A program made the translations under genes and the position numbers. From the NCBI RefSeq assembly GCF_014287705.1, contig NZ_JACOOY010000004.1, positions 62,001-126,000 of the forward strand: 64,000 nucleotides of DNA. The letters are read 5' to 3'. Shown here piece by piece: positions 36,642 to 43,398 of the stretch (within the stretch, counting starts at the first letter, position 1; every line of letters begins with the position of its first letter). The notes under the pieces are model-generated. The model had not been told where the DNA came from. It saw nothing but the letters and a program-made list of their open reading frames with translations, and ran no database searches. The DNA comes from Dorea_D hominis. GTDB lineage: Bacteria > Bacillota > Clostridia > Lachnospirales > Lachnospiraceae.

Positions 36642-37289
36642 TTATATGTTGAACCATCTCTTAATCGCTTTATGTTCTCCGATTACTAAAATTGTCGCAT
36701 CCTGCTTCAAAAGCGTATCTGTGGAAAGGGCGATGTTCACCCCGCCTTTATCTTTCACTGCAATGATATTGATATTATATTTTCTTCGGACATCCAGCTC
36801 TCCGATTGTCTTTCCAAGCCACTCCTCCGGCACTTCCGCCTCGAAAATTGCGTGGGATGCGTCAATTTCCATATAATCCAAAATGTGGTCTGCCGTGTAC
36901 CGGATAGATGCCCACTTGGCTACCTGGCGTTCCGGGTATACGACCTGATCTGCTCCGTTTCTTAATAGAAATTTCTTCTGAATATCTCGTTCTGCCCGGG
37001 AGATAACAATCTTTGCTCCAAGCTCCTTTAATAGCGAAGTCGTCTCCAATGAATTTTCAAAATTTGCCGAAATTGTTACAAAACAAATATCAAAATTTCC
37101 AATCCCAAGTGATTTTAAGAAGTTTGCATTTGTGCTGTCTCCAATCTGCGCATTCGTAACATATGGCAGAATTTCATTTACTCTGTCTTCATCATCATCA
37201 ACTGCCATAACCTCATGGCCGAGCTCATTTAACTCTACAGCGAGATGTCTGCCAAATCTTCCAAGTCCAATAAGTAAAATATTTTTCAT
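36642..37289 (-). CDS. ktrA: KtrA-type potassium uptake gating subunit (copy 1)
   Basis: The 215-residue cytosolic ring-forming subunit has an RCK_N Rossmann domain (GLGRFGRHLA at 7-16, EVMAVDDDED) and an RCK_C domain (IGELDVRRKYNINIIAV). It binds nucleotides and, in Firmicutes, cyclic di-AMP at the C-terminal domain to gate KtrB. ATG at 37289 with GGAGGAAA upstream; the longer frame lacks an RBS. It follows ktrB by 16 nt. A second KtrAB pair with clear similarity is encoded at 52.7-54.7 kb. Confidence 0.93.
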   Translation of the reverse strand: MKNILLIGLGRFGRHLAVELNELGHEVMAVDDDEDRVNEILPYVTNAQIGDSTNANFLKSLGIGNFDICFVTISANFENSLETTSLLKELGAKIVISRAERDIQKKFLLRNGADQVVYPERQVAKWASIRYTADHILDYMEIDASHAIFEAEVPEEWLGKTIGELDVRRKYNINIIAVKDKGGVNIALSTDTLLKQDATILVIGEHKAIKRWFNI

Positions 37290-37305
37290 GTTTATTTCCT
37301 CCAAA

Positions 37306-38637
37306 CTATCCAACTGTAATCTGTTCTACCGGGAACTTTGCTTTGCTCTTATTTCTGGATGAAAATACAGCATAGATCAATGTAAGTCCTCCGACTCTTC
37401 CAAGATACATTAACACGATAAGGATCAACTGGGACGCCATATGAAGGTGTGGCGTGATTCCAAGTGTAAGTCCCACTGTTCCAACCGCCGAAGCCGTCTC
37501 ATAAAGGCATTCCGCCAATGGCAGGCCTTCATACATGCTGATCGCGATTCCGCCGCCAAAGAAAAGCATCACATACAGCATCAAAAGTGTAGCTGCATCG
37601 CGTATTACATGATTATCAATTCGCCTGTGAAATGCACTTACCGTATCTTTACTTCGAAATGTTGCAAATGCATTTAAGAGCAGCACTGCAATTGTCGTTG
37701 TCTTCATACCTCCGGCTGTAGAACTCGGCGATCCACCGATCAGCATAAGAATGATAATAAGTGTCTGTGCCGGTTCCGCCATCTTTCCGATATCTACGGT
37801 GTTAAACCCGGCAGTTCTCGGTGTCACCGCCTGGAAAAACGATGCAAGCAGCCGTTCCTCCATTGCAAGATTTTTAAAATTCCAAAAGAAAAAGAAAAGG
37901 CTCGGCAATAAAATAAGCACTGCCGTCGTCACGAGAACGATCTTGCTTTGCAGTCGATAGCGCCGGAAATGATATGTATTCGTGCACACATCTTCCCATG
38001 TAAGAAAACCAATGCCGCCAATAATGATAAGCAGCATAATCACTACATTTACAAGAGCATTTCCCGCATACTGCAGGAGGGACGGAAACGTATTTTTCGT
38101 CGTTCCGAGAATGTCAAATCCCGCATTGCAAAATGCAGAAATAGAATGAAAGATTGACATCCAGATTCCCTTCACGCCAAAATCTTTTCCGAAAACCGGC
38201 AGCAGTAATACCGCTCCGATAAGCTCTACCAGAAATGTTCCTTTTAATATAAACTTCGTCAGTCGGACAATTCCTCCGATCCTTGGCGCTGCAATGGCAT
38301 CCTGCATTGTCGTACGCTGCATAAGAGAAATCTTTTTCCCGGACAACAATGTGACCGAAACCGTAACTGTCACCACGCCAAGCCCACCGATCTGGATCAG
38401 TATTAAAATAACAAGCTGTCCAAAGAAAGACCAGTAGCTCCCCGTGTCCAGCACTGCCAGCCCGGTCACGCACACCGCCGAAGTAGAAGTAAATAAAGCC
38501 TTGTGAAATGGCGTAAATACTCCCTCCACCGAGGAGATTGGCAACGTCAGCAAAAACGCGCCAAATAAGATAACTGCGGCAAAACCCATCGTGATCAATT
38601 GAAACGGTGTAAAATGTCTTCCTATGTTTTTCATCAT
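37306..38637 (-). CDS. ktrB: KtrB-type potassium channel subunit (copy 1)
   Basis: The 443-residue membrane protein has four pore-loop repeats of the Trk/Ktr/HKT superfamily (for example TSTSAVCVTGLAV, ISAFCNAGFD, GGSPSSTAGGMKTTT, SAVGTVGLTLGI), with the filter glycine in each. Length fits KtrB rather than the longer TrkH. With KtrA it imports K+ driven by Na+ or membrane potential. First gene of the pair; weak RBS (AGGGAT) upstream of two adjacent ATGs. A sigma-A promoter overlapped by a 17-bp perfect palindrome precedes it. Confidence 0.93.
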   Translation of the reverse strand: MMKNIGRHFTPFQLITMGFAAVILFGAFLLTLPISSVEGVFTPFHKALFTSTSAVCVTGLAVLDTGSYWSFFGQLVILILIQIGGLGVVTVTVSVTLLSGKKISLMQRTTMQDAIAAPRIGGIVRLTKFILKGTFLVELIGAVLLLPVFGKDFGVKGIWMSIFHSISAFCNAGFDILGTTKNTFPSLLQYAGNALVNVVIMLLIIIGGIGFLTWEDVCTNTYHFRRYRLQSKIVLVTTAVLILLPSLFFFFWNFKNLAMEERLLASFFQAVTPRTAGFNTVDIGKMAEPAQTLIIILMLIGGSPSSTAGGMKTTTIAVLLLNAFATFRSKDTVSAFHRRIDNHVIRDAATLLMLYVMLFFGGGIAISMYEGLPLAECLYETASAVGTVGLTLGITPHLHMASQLILIVLMYLGRVGGLTLIYAVFSSRNKSKAKFPVEQITVG

Positions 38638-38689
38638 GTCAAATCCCTGATTTCTTTTATTAACAATTCAAACAATGTCTACGTATAGC

Positions 38690-38721
38690 TGTAGTATAAT
38701 ACTACACCTGTTTGAAATCAA
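38690..38721 (-). promoter_or_regulatory. ktrAB promoter overlapped by a perfect 17-bp palindrome
   Basis: On the minus strand TTGATT (38716-38721), a 17-nt spacer and TATACT (38693-38698) form a promoter. The palindrome TGTAGTATAATACTACA (38690-38706) covers the -10, a classical repressor position. Confidence 0.7.
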
Positions 38722-38727
38722 GATAGC

Positions 38728-38775
38728 AAAAAAAACTGCCACTTTGCGATTGATCCATCGTAAAAGCGACAGCTT
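38728..38775 (-). terminator. Terminator after the small membrane protein remnant
   Basis: A long imperfect stem (arms near 38736-38750 and 38757-38772) is followed on the minus strand by a run of eight Ts. It lies about 20 nt after the stop of the frameshifted small gene. Confidence 0.8.
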
Positions 38776-38793
38776 TTCAATTTTTCCTATTAT

Positions 38794-38971
38794 CTAAAAT
38801 AATAACTGAAGTCCCATTGCGATCATCCACATATAAGCACATGTCTTTGGGATCATCAGAAGATCCACCATTGGTTTTTTCTTGCTGAACAATGTAACCG
38901 GGATGTAGCATCCGAAAGAAAGGCTGATGGCAGCTACCATTCTTGTCAAATAACATAAATATTTTTTTCAT
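38794..38971 (-). pseudogene. Frameshifted small two-TM membrane protein
   Basis: Starting from the ATG behind GGAGTGAG, one base must be removed from the A7 run (38962-38968) to enter a frame encoding about 58 residues, including RMVAAISLSFGCYIPVTLF and a second hydrophobic helix ending MIAMGLQLLF. In that frame the protein has two TM segments split by SKKKPMVD. As written, translation from the ATG runs into an unrelated hydrophilic frame. It is either a recent frameshift or slippage-controlled expression. It follows a truncated MarR gene directly, so it was probably the regulated target. Confidence 0.6.
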
Positions 38972-38975
38972 CATC

Positions 38976-39281
38976 TCACTCCGCATTTTTCTTCAAACAT
39001 TCATCCGCATTGTTACAAATCTTTTGAAATACCTGGATGCACATCTGCATCTCTTCTTCTGTTAATCCACTCAAAACATTTTTCGCAAATTGCTTCTGTG
39101 CGTTTTTCCCTGCTTCTATGATCGGAATTGCATCATCTAATAAAACGATTTCAATACGCTTCTTATTATTCGGACTTTGAATCCTATCGACCAGTCTCTT
39201 CGTCTCTAAATCCTTCAGTGAGATCGAAACGTGTGACTTCGTCGACTTGCGGACCTTAACAATATCAGCCGCTGTATTAAA
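38976..39281 (-). pseudogene. N-terminally truncated MarR-family regulator
   Basis: The minus-strand frame encodes the recognition helix, wing and dimerisation tail of a MarR protein (TAADIVKVRKSTKSHVSISL, then KDLETKRLVDRIQSPNNKKR and LTEEEMQMCIQVFQKIC) and ends at 38976. The first 45 or so residues are absent; an in-frame stop at 39282-39284 marks the break. No start codon remains. Confidence 0.8.
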
Positions 39282-39286
39282 CTATC

Positions 39287-39409
39287 GAAGAAGCACATCA
39301 GATCATCGTTTTCCTTATACTTCGGGATGATCTTTCTGTGCTTCCTCAACCAAATATGATATTAAATTTAAATGATGTTATTGTTATCCGTAAACAAAAA
39401 AGTGATTAA
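39287..39409 (+). pseudogene. C-terminal fragment of a second voltage-gated-channel-like protein
   Basis: The plus-strand frame reads LRDDLSVLPQPNMILNLNDV and IVIRKQKSD before a stop at 39409. It matches the C-terminal tail of the truncated channel at 19287-19697 (LRDHLSVLPQKNMILKLNDI). Membrane segments are missing. It abuts the truncated MarR fragment, so a deletion joined them. Confidence 0.75.
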
Positions 39410-39422
39410 CTTGTAAAGACCA

Positions 39423-41684
39423 TTAGTTCTTTTTTCTCAGCATTAAGCTTCTTGTTATTCCGGCAATTGCTACGACCATAAGAACCGCCCATAAAATCGG
39501 CTTGGAACTGTCGCCTGTTTTAACCGAAGCATTCTTTTTGCTTTTCACTTGTGTTTTTACAGTTGTTTTCGTCTTGTTTTGTTTATCCTTACCTGTATTC
39601 GTATCTGTTCCACCACTTGATGGCTTCTCCGGCTCTGTCGTTTCGCCCGGCTTCTCAGGCTCTGTCGTCTCGCCCGGTTTTTCCGGCTCTGTCGTCTCGC
39701 CCGGCTTCTCAGGCTCTGTCGTCTCGCCCGGCTTTTCCGGCTCTGTCGTCTCGCCCGGTGCATTTGCATCTACCGGATATAAAGAAAGGTTCGGCACAGT
39801 CAGAATATCTCTCCAATATGTATCATTATCATAATCGATATCATTTACATTTTCTCCATCGATCAGATTTCGATTCGTTGTTCCTGCAAGCTTCACATTA
39901 TCTCCCAAAGCTTTTCCCGGTGTACTTGATTTGGAAACAGAAGCGCCGCCTTCTAAGTATGCATTTGCTACGGAAATCATTCCCGTACCGCTCACTGCAT
40001 TTCCACCTTCTCCAAAATGTCCATCGCCACCGACGCAGATGAGTTTTCCTTCTCCGGTAATGGTTCCACCATTTAGCTCAACTGCTGTTCCGCCATTTGA
40101 TGTAGTTGCATCTTTCCCACCGCCAAAGACAGCAAGTACAGCATCTTTTTCCAGAGTAAGTGTGCCATTAACTTTCAGTCCCCTCTGGCCGGTATAGCTT
40201 TTTCCTGTGGCAGCATCTGTTCCGGTAGGTGCCTCATCGCCGCGCACGAATACCTTTCCTTTCAATGAAACATTTCCATTTACGACAACGACCGGTTCTG
40301 TATTGTGACGTGCACTTGATCCATTGGCAATATTGTTCGTATTCGAGTAAATTTTTGCATTTTCCAATGTGGCACCATCCTGCAAGATCAGTTGACCATT
40401 AATGGACGCTCCGTTCAGAAACTCGCCTTCTCCATAGTCGTTATAATTCATGGAAAATGTTCCGCCATTTTGTACTTCTACAACTCCCTGAATGACAGAA
40501 TCTCGAAGTGTGAGCTTCGCACCGTCCCCAACAATAATTTTCACACTGGATAAAATATCCATATTTACCAATGTCAGATTGCATCCCTTTGGCAAGATCA
40601 ATGTCTGCTTCTGTGCAGTGCCCTCTGATACAGCGTATCCAAGTTCTCCATACGTGCCACTTGTGTGAGAGCCATACCACGCTTTTACATCTGCCGGAAC
40701 AGTGACCCTCTGATCGCCGGAAGCATCTGTAAAGTTTTTAATCGCCCACGGCTCCATATCATACATATATTTTCCGTCTGCCGTTTTCGTACAGTTTGAT
40801 AACACAAGCTGATCTTTTAATGTTTCTTCTCCACTGAAAACACGAAACGGCAGGCTGTTACTTGTCGCAGTATGTCCGTCTTCGTCTGTGATCGATACGC
40901 TGATATCATATGTACCTGCATTTGCAGGGGTTCCGGCTAACGTAAGGGAACCATCATGAACGGAATACACACCCGCCATCCCAGAATCATTTTCTTTGGA
41001 TGCATCGTCGTGATTTACAATTATCACCGAAGACTCTTTGGATTTTATACGAATATCGCTTTCGCTTAAAAGCTTCCAATCATCTTTTGTCGGTTCCTGA
41101 TCTGCATTTACAAGTGCAACCTCTACACTTGCATCACTGTTTTTATTTTGCGTCACATTCGTAGATGCACCACTAATCGCATCGTATCCTTTTTGATTTA
41201 CAAGTGCCGACTCAAAGCTTCCGACTAGTCGCACGTAAAGCTTCATGTTATCGCCTGGCTTTGTATCCTGCGAAATTGTAAGCTTTCCATCCGCGATAGC
41301 AACTTTGAAAGCTAATGTTTTGTATCCGGTTGCCGTAATTGAAATCACATCACCATTTTTCAACGCTGCGGTCTGACTGTAGCTTTTCTGTGCAAATTCA
41401 ACGGCGCCGTCCCGGATACGATATTTTCCACCCATAGAAGGTGTGAAACTATACGCTTCCCAGTCCGTGTCATTGACAGAGATTTTCGTGATCGCATCCG
41501 TATAATTTGCATCCGCAAATTTCAATTGCCATAATCCGTTGAATGAATCCTGCTTTACAGAAATACTGTCAATGGTAATCTCTTTCTCTGCTGCCGATAC
41601 GTTTACTTCACCTATTATCACACCTGCAATCAGCAAAAATAATGCCAGCAGGAGTGTTTTGCATTTTCTCCTCATTCTCTTCAA
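39423..41684 (-). CDS. Cell-surface protein with Shr-like N-terminal domain, repeats and C-terminal anchor
   Basis: The 753-residue surface protein has a signal peptide (TLLLALFLLIAGVIIG, ending VSA) and an N-terminal domain (about 35-150; LWQLKFADANYTDAITKISV) resembling the heme/hemoglobin-interacting domain of Shr/DUF1533, which is pattern-based. Ig-like and beta-helix-like regions follow, then five GETTEPEKP repeats, a Lys-rich linker, and a sorting-type tail (VKTGDSSKPILWAVLMVVAI, then RKK) that lacks the usual proline before the TG. The TTG at 41684 has GGAGGAAGG correctly spaced upstream; the ATG at 41699 has no RBS and the ATG at 41675 is further away. Two TTAG-N6-CTAA boxes overlap its promoter. 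Confidence 0.78.
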   Translation of the reverse strand: MKRMRRKCKTLLLALFLLIAGVIIGEVNVSAAEKEITIDSISVKQDSFNGLWQLKFADANYTDAITKISVNDTDWEAYSFTPSMGGKYRIRDGAVEFAQKSYSQTAALKNGDVISITATGYKTLAFKVAIADGKLTISQDTKPGDNMKLYVRLVGSFESALVNQKGYDAISGASTNVTQNKNSDASVEVALVNADQEPTKDDWKLLSESDIRIKSKESSVIIVNHDDASKENDSGMAGVYSVHDGSLTLAGTPANAGTYDISVSITDEDGHTATSNSLPFRVFSGEETLKDQLVLSNCTKTADGKYMYDMEPWAIKNFTDASGDQRVTVPADVKAWYGSHTSGTYGELGYAVSEGTAQKQTLILPKGCNLTLVNMDILSSVKIIVGDGAKLTLRDSVIQGVVEVQNGGTFSMNYNDYGEGEFLNGASINGQLILQDGATLENAKIYSNTNNIANGSSARHNTEPVVVVNGNVSLKGKVFVRGDEAPTGTDAATGKSYTGQRGLKVNGTLTLEKDAVLAVFGGGKDATTSNGGTAVELNGGTITGEGKLICVGGDGHFGEGGNAVSGTGMISVANAYLEGGASVSKSSTPGKALGDNVKLAGTTNRNLIDGENVNDIDYDNDTYWRDILTVPNLSLYPVDANAPGETTEPEKPGETTEPEKPGETTEPEKPGETTEPEKPGETTEPEKPSSGGTDTNTGKDKQNKTKTTVKTQVKSKKNASVKTGDSSKPILWAVLMVVAIAGITRSLMLRKKN
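39622..39756 (-). repeat. Five tandem 27-bp repeats encoding GETTEPEKP
   Basis: There are five in-frame 27-nt units differing only at a few third-position or near-silent sites. They encode a stiff Pro/Glu/Thr wall-spanning stalk. Repeat number is likely variable between strains. Confidence 0.95.
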
Positions 41685-41707
41685 TAGTCCTTCCTCCATA
41701 TATTTAG

Positions 41708-41758
41708 TTAGTCAATGCTAATCACAGATTAACATCATGTAGAGTTAGTGTCAACTAA
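41708..41758 (-). promoter_or_regulatory. Promoter with two TTAG-N6-CTAA operator boxes
   Basis: On the minus strand TTGACA (41749-41754), a 17-nt spacer and TAATCT (41726-41731) form a promoter. TTAG-N6-CTAA occurs at 41745-41758, covering the -35, and at 41708-41721, at the start of the transcript. Spacing and sequence resemble DtxR/IdeR-type iron boxes. Confidence 0.7.
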
Positions 41759-41787
41759 TTATTTTCTCAATAACGGTACGCGTACTC

Positions 41788-41822
41788 AAAAAGGAGCCCG
41801 TACCGCTCACGATACAGGCTCC
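41788..41822 (-). terminator. Terminator after the 33-residue ORF
   Basis: Arms GGAGCCCGTACCG and CGATACAGGCTCC (two mismatches, 4-nt loop) lie directly after the stop codon and are followed on the minus strand by TTTTT. Confidence 0.85.
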
Positions 41823-41823
41823 C

Positions 41824-41925
41824 TTAATCTCCTACCGCCATTGCCTCCGTCCCTGGCACCAATAACATTGATAGCACCATCGCCATACTTAATAAGATAC
41901 TTATAAATTTCTTACTCATATTCAT
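41824..41925 (-). CDS. 33-residue signal-peptide-only ORF
   Basis: MNMSKKFISILLSMAMVLSM continues through LLVPGTEAMAVGD to a stop, immediately followed by a strong terminator. The product is a complete-looking signal peptide with an AMA cleavage site and only a few residues after it. A 28-bp dyad lies directly upstream. It may be a peptide pheromone precursor or a truncated exoprotein. The RBS (AAAGAAG) is weak. Confidence 0.5.
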   Translation of the reverse strand: MNMSKKFISILLSMAMVLSMLLVPGTEAMAVGD

Positions 41926-41948
41926 TTCTTCTTTCGGAAACAATTTGT

Positions 41949-41976
41949 AAACCTTAACATGCGTCCTTTAAGGTTT
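41949..41976. promoter_or_regulatory. 28-bp hyphenated dyad (9-bp arms) upstream of the 33-residue ORF
   Basis: AAACCTTAA, 10 nt, TTAAGGTTT is a perfect inverted repeat of the size seen in MerR-type operators. A possible promoter (TTGAAG-17-TATGCT on the minus strand) lies just upstream, at the end of the GGDEF gene. Confidence 0.55.
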
Positions 41977-42026
41977 GTTTACTATACAAAAATGATAGCA
42001 TATGCCCTTTGAATAATCACTTCAAA

Positions 42027-43127
42027 TCAAACGTCTGTAAGACTTGGCGCGTGATGTTTCTTACGTTCTTTTTTATATTGATACATATCCTGATCCGCTC
42101 TGTCTTTGACAACTGCAATATCTTCATCTGAAAATGGAGCTGACCCGTAAGAAACGGTTGGGAAAAATGTGAACTTTCTTCGTTTCTCTGTCCACCGCCG
42201 CAGAAATTCCTGTTTGCATTCCTCTTCTTTCGCTCCGTTTTTCAGTAATACACAAAACTCATCCCCACCTATCCGATAACAATATCCAAAGTCTGCATAT
42301 GCTTTTTTGATACATTCCGCAATATCCGCAAGGCAAAGATCACCTTTCACGTGACCATGACAGTCATTGACCTGTTTGAAATCATCCGCGTCAAACACCA
42401 CCAGCACTCCTTTGTTGTATTTTACCTCCCTGGTCTGTTTCAAATAGCTGTTCTGATTCAAAAGTCCTGTGAGTGCATCCAACTGATTCCACATTTCATT
42501 GCAATAGATAAAATATAATACAGAAAGCAACGTAATACATAACCATGTTACATGAAGTTCAGGCAGTGCAATCTGAATGACTGTTTCCGCCATCACAAAA
42601 AGAATCAATGGATAGATCAGCATCCTGCTGCGATTCTGAAATTCTCTGGCTGTGACGATCGTAGATATCGAAAGATACAAAATTGCCCCAAAATACATGA
42701 TGACATATATGTAAAAATGCGGACCACGTGAATAAATATTATCCACACTCACGGAGAATACCATTCCATATGGAATAGAAATCAACAGAAACATAAGATA
42801 TGCGATCTCACAACACACTGCAATTCTGATCTTTCGTCGGAGAGCTGTTTTTCTGTCCAATACATACACAAGACAGATAGACACCGCCGGCGACAGGCCA
42901 AACCCCAGATAATTAGACACAATATTCAGCCATCGGTATCCGGACGGCAAGCCATCCACAACCACTGTTATGACCTCCAGCACTGAAATTCCTGCGATCA
43001 TAAGATAGGCCAGAAAAAAGCCACGTTTTTGTTTTTCGCTAAGCGATTCACTCAGATATGTGAGTATGCACATAAAGCATAAAACAAAAAGATCAATTGT
43101 AGTTAATACATAAAAATATCCATCCAT
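42027..43127 (-). CDS. Membrane diguanylate cyclase (GGDEF)
   Basis: The product is about 366 residues. An N-terminal membrane sensor of about seven TM segments (1-200) precedes a GGDEF domain with an intact active site YRIGGDEFCVLL and substrate-binding FDADDFKQVNDCHGHVKGD. It synthesises cyclic di-GMP from two GTP. The start is uncertain: the ATG at 43127 has GGGAAG 8 nt upstream; ATG 43142 is an alternative. The N-terminal part is of MASE type, but no specific family was assigned. It lies next to a cyclic-di-GMP phosphodiesterase-type gene, separated from it by a terminator, so the two are expressed separately. Confidence 0.85.
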   Translation of the reverse strand: MDGYFYVLTTIDLFVLCFMCILTYLSESLSEKQKRGFFLAYLMIAGISVLEVITVVVDGLPSGYRWLNIVSNYLGFGLSPAVSICLVYVLDRKTALRRKIRIAVCCEIAYLMFLLISIPYGMVFSVSVDNIYSRGPHFYIYVIMYFGAILYLSISTIVTAREFQNRSRMLIYPLILFVMAETVIQIALPELHVTWLCITLLSVLYFIYCNEMWNQLDALTGLLNQNSYLKQTREVKYNKGVLVVFDADDFKQVNDCHGHVKGDLCLADIAECIKKAYADFGYCYRIGGDEFCVLLKNGAKEEECKQEFLRRWTEKRRKFTFFPTVSYGSAPFSDEDIAVVKDRADQDMYQYKKERKKHHAPSLTDV

Positions 43128-43295
43128 TACAAAACTTCCCATTTTTTCATCTATCACTGCTTTTTCACAAATATTTGCTTTGTTTAACTGCAGCAAAAGA
43201 TTCTGTTTTCGAATTCATAAACCCTAAACTATATTCTAACAAACTATGCATGAAAAAGATATACACTTTCACATCTACATGCAAAATCCATTGTC

Positions 43296-43337
43296 AAAAA
43301 AATAGATGCATAAGATTGCTCTTTTCTCATGCATCTA
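43296..43337 (-). terminator. Terminator of the HD-GYP operon
   Basis: Arms TAGATGCAT (43303-43311) and ATGCATCTA (43329-43337) are followed on the minus strand by a run of seven Ts. It lies about 60 nt after the HD-GYP stop codon. Confidence 0.85.
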
Positions 43338-43398
43338 CTTCATAACAGGAGCATTCATCGTATTCTGCCGTCACAACAGACATTGAATGTTACCTTTT

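Noticed and set aside
36500..38720. Search for a ydaO-type cyclic-di-AMP riboswitch before ktrAB copy 1
   Set aside because: The 5' leader is short and none of the conserved riboswitch segments were seen; likewise not seen before copy 2.
39622..39756. Tandem repeats considered as a CRISPR array
   Set aside because: Units are contiguous without spacers and encode an in-frame protein repeat.
39551..40042. Long plus-strand ORF with repeated SSRP-type residues opposite the surface-protein repeats
   Set aside because: It is the antisense shadow of the GETTEPEKP repeat gene; no RBS, and its repeats mirror the 27-bp units.
41824..41925. Lantibiotic or bacteriocin precursor
   Set aside because: No modification, transport or immunity genes are near and the peptide has no Cys or GG leader.
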